In this document: positions 26,242 to 34,302 of the stretch, in pieces | Numbering within the stretch: the stretch's first letter is position 1 | Layout of the letters: each line of letters starts with the position of its first letter | Source of the DNA: Nocardia altamirensis NBRC 108246 | Lineage (GTDB): Bacteria > Actinomycetota > Actinomycetes > Mycobacteriales > Mycobacteriaceae | NCBI RefSeq assembly: GCF_001612685.1 | Contig: NZ_BDAY01000038.1 | Span: forward strand, 53,193-117,192 | Length of the DNA stretch: 64,000 nt | Reading direction: 5' to 3' | Notes under the pieces: generated by a model | Databases searched by the model: none | Told to the model about the DNA's origin: nothing | The model's input: the letters and a program-made list of their open reading frames with translations, nothing else | Translations under genes and position numbers: made by a program

Positions 26242-26868
26242 GGCCGAACTCTATCCCGGGCCGCCGCACCAGGTGGCCGGAAGAAAGACCTGACACCACC
26301 AGTTGGCAACCACTCAGCATTTCTCGCGAAAAGTCATGTTGCCATCAGGTAAAACTCGTCTCGACAATCCAAGAGTGCGCGCGATTGGAATTCACATGCT
26401 TTTCGCGCAATTTACCTCAGCGCCCTGCATCCGCCATCTCGGATCCGCCCGCAGCAGCCGCCGCCAGGCACGGCTGTGACCGGCCCCACGTGGCCTGCCA
26501 CCGGCTCTGACCCTTGTTTCCAGCCAGAAATAGTGGTCTACCTGGGGAAATGCGTCCGGATGGTGCGCAGCGCCTAGCCACTGGCCGCTGGTCAACCGAT
26601 CAGTATCGCCGGAACCAATGCGAAAAGTAAACAGCTCGAAGGTTAAATTTCGCAGCCTAAGATTTGGGAAACTGCTGCACAGAACTATTGACGGAATTTC
26701 GCGGCTGGACCTAACGTAGCTCATCGCCACGGTCGGCGCCGCTCGAAATTGCAGCGACCGCAACGGGCGAGCACCGGGACACCCGCCGACACAGCGCAGT
26801 GGCCTACGACTTTGCAGAACAACTGCTCGACAACGCTGACGAGCTCGCATCACGAGGAGTTCACCACC
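26242..26868. other. Long intergenic region upstream of whiB3
   Basis: 627 bp without a gene. It is more A/T-rich than the surroundings from about 26580 to 26720, where a probable whiB3 promoter lies (26688-26717). The leader from there to the whiB3 start is about 145 bp. Other parts show no clear structure. Confidence 0.6.
26688..26717 (+). promoter_or_regulatory. Probable housekeeping-type promoter of whiB3
   Basis: TTGACG at 26688-26693 and TAACGT at 26712-26717 with an 18-bp spacer, inside an A/T-rich stretch, 152 bp before the whiB3 ATG. Confidence 0.45.
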
Positions 26869-27162
26869 ATGCCCATGCCGACCCACCTCCCCGGGCCGAA
26901 CGCCGACGTCTGGGATTGGCAGATGCGAGGGTCCTGCCGCGGGCAGGACTCCGCCGTGTTCTTCCATCCCGATGGCGAACGTGGCCGCGCCAGGACCGCG
27001 CGCGAGATGCGCGCCAAAGAGATCTGCCGGGCCTGCCCGGTCCTGATGCAGTGCCGCAGCCATGCCCTGAAGGTCAGCGAACCTTATGGCATCTGGGGTG
27101 GCATGTCCGAGACCGAGCGCGAGATGCACGCTCGACGCAATCGGCGCCGCATGACGGTGTAA
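26869..27162 (+). CDS. whiB3: Iron-sulfur redox regulator WhiB3
   Basis: A 97-residue WhiB-family protein that holds a 4Fe-4S cluster and senses redox state. The four cluster cysteines are Cys23, Cys53, Cys56 and Cys62 in the C-x29-C-x2-C-x5-C pattern, followed by the family turn GIWGG and a basic C-terminus (RRNRRRMTV). The N-terminus MPMPTHLPGPNADVWDWQ and FFHPDGERGRART are close to mycobacterial WhiB3, which controls lipid synthesis and redox balance. The start at ATG 26869 has GAGGAG about 12 bp upstream. Its place between the Rv3415c-like gene and groEL1 is also that of Rv3416. Confidence 0.95.
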   Translation: MPMPTHLPGPNADVWDWQMRGSCRGQDSAVFFHPDGERGRARTAREMRAKEICRACPVLMQCRSHALKVSEPYGIWGGMSETEREMHARRNRRRMTV

Positions 27163-27461
27163 TCGAAAAATATTTCCATCCATGTGGCGCGGTGCGCCGA
27201 ATCCCTAGCAAACAACCGGCAGGCAACAAGCGGTCACCACCGATGCGCCTGCCGCCGCACCATCACAAGTCACACAACCTGTAGAGCCCTGCGTTTTGCG
27301 TGAGCTATCGGCGTGTCACGGCGTGTCTCCTCTCGAGACACCCGGCGTGTCGAAGTTTCCCGCAAAGTCGCTGGGCCACAGGCGGTTTGCCGACACCCCC
27401 AGCCGAAGGGGGGTCATAGCGGCACGCTACGGTGGTGACCGATGACACAGAATGGAGCGTT
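27163..27461. other. Intergenic region between whiB3 and sigK
   Basis: 299 bp. It carries the SigK-type promoter at 27176-27202, three GGCGTGTC copies between 27310 and 27351, and a small hairpin GTGTCTC / GAGACAC at 27323-27341. Confidence 0.6.
27176..27202 (+). promoter_or_regulatory. SigK-type promoter of sigK
   Basis: CCATCC at 27176-27181 and CCGAAT at 27197-27202 separated by 15 bp, the same elements and spacing reported for M. tuberculosis SigK promoters. It starts 13 bp after the whiB3 stop and lies about 260 bp upstream of the sigK start, implying autoregulation with a long leader. Confidence 0.7.
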
Positions 27462-28100
27462 GTGACAACGCGGCAGCCGGCCGCAGAGGGCGACTCGTTC
27501 CGAAGAGACGCCTCTACGCCCGGTATCGATTCTGCGGTTACCGCCCGCGCCGCCGAAAGTATCGAGCTCGCCGCCCTGCTGGATCGATGCGGCCAGTCCG
27601 ACCAGGAAGCCTTCGCAGAGCTATACGACCGGACGTCTGCGCGAGTCTTCGGTCTAGTACTGCGCGTGCTACACGATCCTGGCTACGCCGAGGAGACCAC
27701 GCAAGAGGTCTACCTGCAGATCTGGCGCACGGCAGCCAGTTTCGACGCCGAGAAGGGATCGGCCGTCACCTGGTTGATGACCCTTGCCCATCGCAGGGCG
27801 GTAGACCGGGTCCGCGCCGAGCAGGCACACACCCAGCGCGAGGTGGCATACGGCATCCGGGTGCTCGGTAACGAATTCGACGAAGTGACCGAAGAGGTAG
27901 AGCGAAGGCTCGAACAGCAGGCTGTCCTCGACGGGCTCGCGACTTTGACCGAGACTCAACGAGAAGCCATCTCGCTCGCCTACTACGGCGGGCGGACCTA
28001 CGCGGAGGTCGCGCATTACCTCGGCGTAGGGTTACCGACCGTTAAGTCCCGAATTCGGGACGGACTGACACGACTCAAAAGAAGTTTGGGGGTGACGTGA
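27462..28100 (+). CDS. sigK: ECF sigma factor SigK-like
   Basis: A 212-residue ECF sigma factor closest to SigK. Region 2 reads GYAEETTQEVYLQIWRTA and SAVTWLMTLAHRRAVDRVR, region 4 reads TETQREAISLAYYGGRTYAE and VGLPTVKSRIRDGLTRLK. In M. tuberculosis SigK two cysteines in region 4 (133 and 183) form a redox switch; the matching positions here are Gly and Ser and no other cysteine is in that half. The start is GTG 27462 with TGGAGCG upstream; GTG 27432 is an alternative. The promoter at 27176-27202 matches the SigK type, and a short RskA-like gene follows after 1 bp. Confidence 0.88.
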   Translation: MTTRQPAAEGDSFRRDASTPGIDSAVTARAAESIELAALLDRCGQSDQEAFAELYDRTSARVFGLVLRVLHDPGYAEETTQEVYLQIWRTAASFDAEKGSAVTWLMTLAHRRAVDRVRAEQAHTQREVAYGIRVLGNEFDEVTEEVERRLEQQAVLDGLATLTETQREAISLAYYGGRTYAEVAHYLGVGLPTVKSRIRDGLTRLKRSLGVT

Positions 28101-28101
28101 G

Positions 28102-28338
28102 ATGAACGAACGCCAGGTCGATCTCGCGCACACCGTCGCGCTCGGATCGATCGACGACGTAGACCGCCATGAAGTGCAGGAACTGCTCGACACCGAAGAC
28201 CCCGCGCTACGCACCGGCTTCCGCAGCGAAGTACAGCGCACCGAAGACGCACTCGCCACGCTCGCCGAGCTGACGGCAACGCCGCCGCCCGCCGGCCTGC
28301 GGACCCGTCTCCTCGCAGCAATCGCTGCCGACAACTAG
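28102..28338 (+). CDS. Truncated RskA-like anti-sigma factor without membrane anchor
   Basis: A 78-residue protein matching only the cytosolic N-terminal anti-sigma part of RskA (DLAHTVALGSIDDVDRHEVQ, FRSEVQRTEDALATLAEL, GLRTRLLAAIAA). RskA proteins are normally about 230 residues with a transmembrane helix and an extracytoplasmic domain; here a stop follows the N-domain and no membrane helix is encoded in any frame just downstream. It starts 1 bp after sigK, so it is coupled to it. It could be a soluble SigK inhibitor or a remnant. The frame is clean, which argues for a working short protein. Confidence 0.8.
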   Translation: MNERQVDLAHTVALGSIDDVDRHEVQELLDTEDPALRTGFRSEVQRTEDALATLAELTATPPPAGLRTRLLAAIAADN

Positions 28339-28419
28339 GCCCCCGCGGTTTCTAGCCGACTCAGGCACCTCGACAGCCGCATTGGCGGCCGACGGTAACG
28401 AGGCGGGAAGTCAGCCGGC

Positions 28420-28458
28420 ACCCGGCGAGTTACCCATGTACTCGAGAAATCAGTTGTC
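28420..28458 (-). repeat. 39-bp dispersed intergenic repeat, copy B
   Basis: Second copy of the repeat described at 13446. On the minus strand ATGGGTAACTC starts at 28437 and opens an 8-codon frame ending at 28411. It lies in a convergent gap beyond the groEL terminator, not upstream of a gene. Confidence 0.7.
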
Positions 28459-28474
28459 GTAGTAGCGCAAAAGC

Positions 28475-28511
28475 GAAGGCCCCCAGACCGAATCACGGTC
28501 CGAGGGCCTTC
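28475..28511 (-). terminator. Intrinsic terminator of groES-groEL1
   Basis: Two-step stem GAAGGCCC..GACCG / CGGTC..GGGCCTTC with loop AATCA, 47 bp after the groEL1 stop; on the minus strand it is followed by GCTTTTGCG. Confidence 0.85.
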
Positions 28512-28557
28512 TTGGTGTTCGGGTCGAGCCCGCCCTAACTCGCGAGGGAGCTCAGGC

Positions 28558-30168
28558 TCAGTGGCTGTGACCGTGGTGGCTGTGGTCGGCCGCCTCTTCG
28601 GCAGGCTTGTCCACGATCGCGCTCTCGGTGGTCAGGATCATCCGCGCCACCGACGCCGCGTTCACGACGGCCGAGCGGGTCACCTTCACCGGGTCGACAA
28701 CACCGTCGGTGAGCAGGTCACCGTAGGTCAGGGTGGCGGCGTTGAAGCCTTCCTTGCCCTCGGCGACCTTGCTGACCACGACGGAACCGTCCACGCCCGC
28801 GTTGGTGGCGATCCAGAACAGCGGAGCCGACAGCGCGGTCCGCACCACCTCGACGCCGACCGCCTCGTCGCCGGACAGCGAGTCGCGCAGCTCGATCAGC
28901 TTGGCGGCCGCCTGGACGAGCGCGGAACCGCCGCCGGGCACGATGCCCTCCTCGACCGCGGCCTTCGCCGCGCTCACCGCGTCCTCGACCCGGTACTTGC
29001 GCTCCTTGAGCGCGGTCTCGGTGGCCGCGCCGACCTTGATCACCGCGACACCGCCGGCCAGCTTCGCCAGACGCTCCTCGAGCTTCTCGCGGTCCCAGTC
29101 GGAGTCGGTGGCCTCGATCTCGCGCCGCAGCTGGGCGCCGCGGGCCGCGATGTCATCGGCGGTGCCTGCACCGTCGATGATCGTGGTGTCGTCCTTGGTG
29201 ACGACGACGCGACGCGCCTTGCCGAGCATGTCGAGACCGGCCTCGCGCAACGTGATGCCGAGATCCGGGTTGATCACGGTGCCCGCGGTGACCACGGCCA
29301 GGTCGTCGAGGAACGCCTTGCGGCGGTCACCGAAGAACGGCGCCTTCACCGCGACGGCCTTGATCGTCTTGCGGATCGAGTTGACCACCAGGGTGGACAG
29401 CGCCTCGCCCTCGACGTCCTCGGCGATGATCAGCACCGGCTTGCCGGATTCGGCGATCTTCTCCAGCAGCGGAAGGAAGTCGGGCAGCGAGCTGATCTTC
29501 TCGCGGTGCAGCAGGATGAGCGCATCCTCCAGCACGGCCTGCTGGCTGTCGGCGTCGGTGACGAAGTAGGGCGAGAGGTAGCCCTTGTCGAACTGCACGC
29601 CCTCGGTGACCACGAGCTCGGTCTGCAGCGTCGAGGACTCCTCGACGGTGACCACGCCGTCCTTGCCGACGGTGGTCAGCGCCTTGCCGACCATCTGGCC
29701 GATTTCCTCGTCGCGCGAGGACACGGTGGCGACCTGCGCGATCGCCTGCTCACCGGAGACCGGGGTCGCCGCGGCGAGCAGCGCCTCGGAGACCGCGCCG
29801 GCGGCCTTGGCGATGCCGGAGCCGAGCGAGATCGGGTTTGCGCCCGCCGCAACGTTTTTCAGGCCTGCGCGGACCAGCGCCTGGGCCAGCACGGTGGCGG
29901 TGGTTGTCCCGTCGCCCGCGACGTCGTTGGTCTTGGTGGCGACGCTCTTGACCAGCTGCGCACCGAGGTTCTCGAACGGATCTTCCAGGTCGATGTCGCG
30001 TGCGATGGTGACACCGTCGTTGGTGACGGTCGGGCCGCCGAAGGCCTTCGCGAGCACGACGTGGCGACCGCGCGGGCCAAGGGTGACCTTGACGGCGTCG
30101 GCCAGCTTGTCGACGCCGCGTTCCAGAGCGCGACGAGCCTTCTCGTCGAACTCGATCTGCTTTGCCAT
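28558..30168 (-). CDS. groEL1: 60-kDa chaperonin GroEL1 with His-rich tail
   Basis: A 536-residue type I chaperonin. The nucleotide-binding motif GDGTTTATVLAQALV is at about residue 85, the apical domain is intact, and the C-terminus ends in HSHHGHSH instead of a Gly-Met tail, which marks the GroEL1 paralogue of mycolate actinobacteria; a separate GroEL2 is expected elsewhere. The tail is known to bind metal in mycobacterial GroEL1. The ATG at 30168 lies 90 bp after the groES stop, with a hairpin at 30210-30240 between them. Expression should follow the CIRCE element before groES. Confidence 0.96.
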   Translation of the reverse strand: MAKQIEFDEKARRALERGVDKLADAVKVTLGPRGRHVVLAKAFGGPTVTNDGVTIARDIDLEDPFENLGAQLVKSVATKTNDVAGDGTTTATVLAQALVRAGLKNVAAGANPISLGSGIAKAAGAVSEALLAAATPVSGEQAIAQVATVSSRDEEIGQMVGKALTTVGKDGVVTVEESSTLQTELVVTEGVQFDKGYLSPYFVTDADSQQAVLEDALILLHREKISSLPDFLPLLEKIAESGKPVLIIAEDVEGEALSTLVVNSIRKTIKAVAVKAPFFGDRRKAFLDDLAVVTAGTVINPDLGITLREAGLDMLGKARRVVVTKDDTTIIDGAGTADDIAARGAQLRREIEATDSDWDREKLEERLAKLAGGVAVIKVGAATETALKERKYRVEDAVSAAKAAVEEGIVPGGGSALVQAAAKLIELRDSLSGDEAVGVEVVRTALSAPLFWIATNAGVDGSVVVSKVAEGKEGFNAATLTYGDLLTDGVVDPVKVTRSAVVNAASVARMILTTESAIVDKPAEEAADHSHHGHSH

Positions 30169-30209
30169 GGGGTAATCAGCTCCTGTGCTAGTACGCGGCA
30201 GAACGCAGA

Positions 30210-30240
30210 CCGCCCCGGGTCACGAAAGACACCGGGGCGG
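30210..30240 (-). promoter_or_regulatory. Hairpin between groES and groEL1
   Basis: 9-bp stem CCGCCCCGG / CCGGGGCGG with a 13-nt loop in the 90-bp gap. It could be a processing or attenuation site that sets the GroES:GroEL1 ratio. Confidence 0.5.
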
Positions 30241-30258
30241 AACGCGTATGCCTATCGG

Positions 30259-30558
30259 CTACTTGGTGACGACGGCCAGCACGTCGCGCGCCGACAGGAT
30301 GAGGTATTCCTCGCCCTGGTACTTGATCTCGGTGCCGCCGTACTTGCTGTAGATGACGGTGTCGCCCTCCTTGACGTCGACCGGGATGCGGTCACCCTTG
30401 TCGGTGACGCGTCCTTCGCCGACGGCGATGACGGTGCCCTCCTGCGGCTTTTCCTTCGCCGTGTCGGGGATGACCAGGCCGGAGGCCGTCGTCGTCTCGG
30501 CCTCGTTGGCCTGGACGAGGATCTTGTCCTCGAGCGGCTTGATGTTCACGCTCGCCAC
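30259..30558 (-). CDS. groES: 10-kDa co-chaperonin GroES
   Basis: A 99-residue GroES that caps the GroEL ring. The mobile loop region (ANEAETTTASGLVIPDTAKE) and the roof/base motif (GDTVIYSKYGGTEIKY) are typical, ending in DVLAVVTK. It is the first gene of the groES-groEL1 operon. The CIRCE element lies 237 bp upstream, giving a long leader. Confidence 0.97.
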   Translation of the reverse strand: MASVNIKPLEDKILVQANEAETTTASGLVIPDTAKEKPQEGTVIAVGEGRVTDKGDRIPVDVKEGDTVIYSKYGGTEIKYQGEEYLILSARDVLAVVTK

Positions 30559-30794
30559 GTTGAGCCCTCCACTTTCAGGGGATTTACGGTCGTCCAGAAC
30601 TGTTGTCCCAGACCATCAGTATTGGTTCACAGGTATTTCGAGCGATCTGCAAGCAGTCGCAAGTGGTAGCCGACACTGCGCTCAGCCCCGTCGTCGCGGG
30701 TGCCGGGACCCCTGCTCAGTGGTCGAACTTCCTGGCACACGCAGAGAGCGCGCAGCGGGGCGAAAACCCGGCCGTGCACCTCACACAGTGCCGA

Positions 30795-30821
30795 CTAGCA
30801 CTCTATACATGAGAGTGCCAG
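30795..30821 (-). promoter_or_regulatory. CIRCE element (HrcA operator) of groES-groEL1
   Basis: Arms CTAGCACTC and GAGTGCCAG separated by exactly 9 bp, matching the CIRCE consensus TTAGCACTC-N9-GAGTGCTAA except at the outer positions. HrcA binding would repress the chaperonin operon. Confidence 0.9.
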
Positions 30822-30982
30822 CGCTCAAGGCCGGGCTGTGCCAATTTCGGTTCGCCACCGACGAGTGTTGCCTGCGACACGCCCACCGCACGCCTGGAGG
30901 GGTTTTCAAGAGTTCGCGAAAACTGTAACGTTCGGATAACGGATTGTGACAGTATTGACGACGGTCGCTGTCCGACCGCCGT

Positions 30983-31011
30983 GTTCGTCACGAATGTGAC
31001 TCGTCACGAAC
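30983..31011. promoter_or_regulatory. Inverted/direct repeat upstream of the Hsp70-like gene
   Basis: GTTCGT at the left end and ACGAAC at the right end form an inverted repeat, and TCGTCACGAA occurs twice within the 29 bp. It may be an operator; the binding protein is unknown. Confidence 0.4.
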
Positions 31012-31291
31012 TGGCGTCGGGGACCAGGGGTCGTCACCGAACACCTGTCGTCACCGCGTTCGGCTGTATCGAATACCAGCGTCGGCGAACACCCGCTTCA
31101 CCGAACAACGTCTCACCGAGAGCTGCACCAGAGAGCTACCCACAGTGATCTATCGCCGGTCCCCGCGACCCATCCGGACAACGGGACCGACCGGGTTCGA
31201 GTCCGGGTCGTGCGTCGACAACACCGCGATTCGGCAGTCCATTCGAGATGGTCGGCGACCTGACCATCCGCTCGAAGGGAGGTGAATGAAC

Positions 31292-32836
31292 ATGCGAACA
31301 TCCCTAGGCATCTCGGCCGGGTCCGAGGTCGTGTGCTCGGCGCTCGTCGCCACCGCGTCGAACGGCGCGCAGAGCTTCGACTACCGCGTCGTCTCCGCCG
31401 ACGCCGCCCACTCCGACCTCGGCGACCTCGTCGCCTCCTCGATCGAGCTGATGACCAACCAGCTGCCGACGACGCAGCTCGCGCACGATGTCAGCTATCC
31501 CGTCGGCGCACGCTTCGCCGGCGCACAGCCCCGCGGCCTCGAAACGCCGACCAGTCGCCCGCCGACCAGCGTTGCCGTCGCCTACCGCACCAAGGAGCAG
31601 GCGCAAGCCATCCGCGCGGCCACCGGCAAGCAGCGGGATCTGAAGCTGGTACCCGAAGGCACCGCGGCACTCACCTACCTGCGGCACACCGGACTGCTCG
31701 ACCGCTACGAGACCGTCGCCATCATCGACCTCGGCGCGTCCGGGCTCAGCGTCACCGTGGCCGACCAAGCCGACGGCTCCATCCTCCGAGCCGAGCGCAC
31801 GATCACGATCAGCGGCAACGCCATCGACGACCTCATCTACCACCACCTGGTCGACCTGCACTACGCACGGCGCGGCACCCGACCCAACCGCGGCATGCTG
31901 ACCAACCGCGGCCGCGCGGCCAAGGAACACCTGTCCCTCGCGCCCGCCGTCACCATCGATCACGTTGCGGGCCAACCGCTCAAGCTGACCAGGGCCGACT
32001 TCGAAGAACTGATCGCCGACCTGCTGCGCGAGACCGCCGTGTTCGCCGCCGCGGTCTTCGCGCGGGCACCCAAATTCCCGCAAGCGGTCACGGTGATCGG
32101 CGGCGGCGCCAACATCCCAGCCGTCGTCGACACCCTCGGCAGGCAACTCGAAGTCCCAGTGTTCACCGTGGAAGATCCGGACGCGGTGATCGCGAAAGGC
32201 GCAGCGCTGGTTGCCGATACGGTCCAGCCGTCGATCTTCCCGGTGGCCACGCTCACCGCCGACGCGCCGGTCGGCACCTTCACCAAGGTGGTCGGCACGC
32301 TGGCAGGCGCGATCGTGGTGGTCGGGCTGATCATCGGCTACGGGGTGAAAACCTTCGCGCCCAGTTCCGACGACGTCTCCCCCGCAGGCACCACCAGCGG
32401 TGTGACGCAATCGCCGTCCCCCTCCGTGAGCGGCGTGCCGCCGACCGGATCCGGCACCACAACCAGCGGCCAGAACCAGGAAGGCACCAATCGTCCGTCC
32501 GACGGCAACATTCCGCCGTTCACCCCGGACCGCGGCCAGCCCTCCAACACCGTGGTACCACCCATCTCCGGCACCCCACCCACCCAACCGACCCTCCGCC
32601 CCGACCCGAACCTCCCGGTGATCCCGTTCCCGGAGCTGCTCGGCCCGATTCTCGGCAATCCCCCCGGGCCGCAAGGAGGTTCGTCGGACCAGGAGAAGAC
32701 CAAGCCGACCACGCCTGGTCAGTCTTCGAAGCCGAGCCAGGCCCCCGCCGAATCCCATCTGCCACTGCCGCCGCGCACGAACTCCGGGTCGGGTGGTCCG
32801 GTGACGGGTTCGGGGCAGTCAGCTCACGCTGATTGA
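31292..32836 (+). CDS. Membrane-anchored Hsp70-like protein with Pro-rich tail
   Basis: A 514-residue protein. Residues about 1-320 resemble an Hsp70/actin-type ATPase: VPEGTAALTYL, IDLGASGLSVTV (phosphate-2-like) and VTVIGGGANIPAVVDTLGRQ with KGAALVA (adenosine region). One transmembrane helix (AGAIVVVGLIIGYGV) is near 345, followed by a Ser/Thr/Pro/Gly-rich tail of about 160 residues that should be outside the membrane. There is no Hsp70 substrate-binding domain. The start at ATG 31292 is 7 bp after GGGAGGTG; ATG 31286 is too close to that site. Such proteins are seen in nocardiae but their job is unknown. A second, more degenerate relative lies at 55358-57133. Confidence 0.82.
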   Translation: MRTSLGISAGSEVVCSALVATASNGAQSFDYRVVSADAAHSDLGDLVASSIELMTNQLPTTQLAHDVSYPVGARFAGAQPRGLETPTSRPPTSVAVAYRTKEQAQAIRAATGKQRDLKLVPEGTAALTYLRHTGLLDRYETVAIIDLGASGLSVTVADQADGSILRAERTITISGNAIDDLIYHHLVDLHYARRGTRPNRGMLTNRGRAAKEHLSLAPAVTIDHVAGQPLKLTRADFEELIADLLRETAVFAAAVFARAPKFPQAVTVIGGGANIPAVVDTLGRQLEVPVFTVEDPDAVIAKGAALVADTVQPSIFPVATLTADAPVGTFTKVVGTLAGAIVVVGLIIGYGVKTFAPSSDDVSPAGTTSGVTQSPSPSVSGVPPTGSGTTTSGQNQEGTNRPSDGNIPPFTPDRGQPSNTVVPPISGTPPTQPTLRPDPNLPVIPFPELLGPILGNPPGPQGGSSDQEKTKPTTPGQSSKPSQAPAESHLPLPPRTNSGSGGPVTGSGQSAHAD

Positions 32837-32872
32837 GTGCGTGCCTCTCCGGTGTGGGAGGTGGTAGGTCCC

Positions 32873-32985
32873 GCAACCGGGCAGGGTGGGCAGAAGAGCA
32901 CGCAACAGGGGACGGCGGGCAGAAGGGCCCGTAACACAGGCAGGGCGGGCAGAAGGGCCCGTAATCCGGGCAGGGCAGTCGGTTC
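32873..32985. repeat. 30-bp tandem repeat after the Hsp70-like gene
   Basis: Three units of 29-31 bp (from 32873, 32902 and 32933) share GGGCAGAAGGGCCCGTAA-like sequence, with part of a fourth. The segments just before and after the array also resemble each other (GATTGAG ... TCCGGT ... GGAGGTGG at 32831 and 32990). Confidence 0.75.
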
Positions 32986-33049
32986 GTACCGATTGAGCAG
33001 TGCTGTTTGTGCCCTCCGGTAGTGGAGGTGGCAAGAGGGCCAATGGGTT

Positions 33050-33990
33050 TCGGTCCTGGCCCAGCAGTTCCGGTCCCGCCGAGCGGCCCCGGGGCCGCCA
33101 AACGATTTCAGTCCGTCAAGCAGCTCCAGTCCCGCCAAGCGGGCCCGGGGGCCCGCCAAACGATTTCAGTCCCGCCAAGCAGTTCCGGGCCTGCCCCAAC
33201 GGTTCCGGATCCTGCCCCAGCGGTTCTGGTCCTGCCCCAGCGGTTCTGGTCCTGCCCCAGCGGTTCTGGTCCCACTCAACGACACCGGTTCCGCCCAACA
33301 ACCAGCCTCGCTCAACATCTCCGACCCCGCCCAGCCGCCCCGGGGGCCACCAAACGATTCCGGTCCGCCAAGAACGATTCAGGTTCTGTCCCAACGGTTC
33401 CGGTCCCACCTGCGCTTCCCGCCTAGCGCTTCCAGTCCCGCTCAACGACTCCAGCCCCGCCCAGCAACCGGCCCTGGCCCAGCAGTTCCGGGGCCGCCAA
33501 GCGGTTCCCATCCGGCCCCAGCGGTTCCGTTCCCACCTCCGGCTTCTGGTCCCGCCCAACAACTCCGGTCCTGGCCAGCAGTTCCGGTCCCGCCAAGCGG
33601 CTCAGTCCCGCCAAGCGGTTCCGGTTCTGTCCCAGCGGTTCTGGTCCCGCTCAACGACTCCGGTCCCAACAACCGGCCCCGCCCAACGAACGGCCTCGGT
33701 CAGCAGCGCCGGTCCTGCCCAGCGGCTCCCGTCCTGCCCAGCGGGTCCCGACCTTGCTCACCAACCAGCGTTGCCCAACGACTCCGGTCCCGCCCCAGCA
33801 GTTCCAGTCTCGCCAAGCGGTTCCGGTTCTGTCCCAGCGGTTCTGGTCCCGCTCAACGACTCCGGTCCCAACAACCGGCCCCGCCCAACGAACGGCCTCG
33901 GTCAGCGGCGCCGGCCCTGGCCAGCCGCTCCCGTCCTGCCCAGCGGGTCTCGACCTCGCCCACCAACCAGCGTTGCCCAACGACTCCGGC
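33050..33990. repeat. Degenerate 20-bp minisatellite with a 179-bp duplication
   Basis: The sequence is a patchwork of variants of CCTGCCCCAGCGGTTCTGGT and CCCGCCAAGCGGTTCCGGT. Three perfect 20-bp units stand at 33211-33270. A longer block at 33609-33787 recurs at 33811-33989, same length, identical for about the first 95 bp and with scattered changes after. Frames across it do not stay open for a consistent product. Confidence 0.85.
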
Positions 33991-34059
33991 GTCTCCAATG
34001 CTGAATCCGCACCCCTTCTGCGCATCTACACCCGTTGCGGAGTTGGGCGACTGATCACT

Positions 34060-34106
34060 GGGAACTGGTGGCGGCATCGCCCGAGAAGCCACCGCCACCA
34101 GTTCCC
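34060..34106. repeat. Perfect 15-bp inverted repeat
   Basis: GGGAACTGGTGGCGG at 34060-34074 and CCGCCACCAGTTCCC at 34092-34106 with a 17-bp loop. No T-tract follows, so a plain intrinsic terminator is unlikely. Confidence 0.7.
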
Positions 34107-34302
34107 ACTCGGCATGGAACCGCCCCTCTGATCCCACATACCGGGATTGCAGGCCTCACCGGGCCGTCAATCGCGGCCAACAACCGGCGTCGCGCAACGA
34201 CTTCCGCGTCTCCAACTCCGGAATCCGCACCCCGTTCTCACCAGCAAAGGAGCAGCAGACCGGCACTAGTGCAGCACTCAGCAAGGAGTGCAGGTGTCCG
34301 CA

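Larger units (their letters stand above)
30559..31291. other. Divergent intergenic region between groES and the Hsp70-like gene
   Basis: About 730 bp without a gene. It contains the CIRCE element (30795-30821), a 29-bp inverted repeat (30983-31011), several scattered TCACCGAACA-like words between 31030 and 31120, and an A/T-richer stretch near 30925-30960. No reading frame in it looks coding. Confidence 0.6.

Noticed and set aside
27323..27341. Hairpin GTGTCTC/GAGACAC as whiB3 terminator
   Set aside because: Short stem, no T-tract and 160 bp from the stop; too weak to call.
28561..30669. 702-residue open frame on the plus strand opposite groEL1 and groES
   Set aside because: Antisense shadow of two well-conserved genes; composition is Gly/Asp/Arg/Leu noise.
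31113..31353. Small minus-strand frames between groES and the Hsp70-like gene
   Set aside because: They overlap the start of the Hsp70-like gene and its ribosome site, and have no recognisable motif.
33050..33990. CRISPR array
   Set aside because: The repeated words have no unique spacers of constant length and drift gradually; no cas gene is near.
33000..34004. 334-residue Pro/Ser-rich open frame in the minisatellite
   Set aside because: It follows from the repeat composition; all frames here are similarly open and there is no start site or conserved domain.
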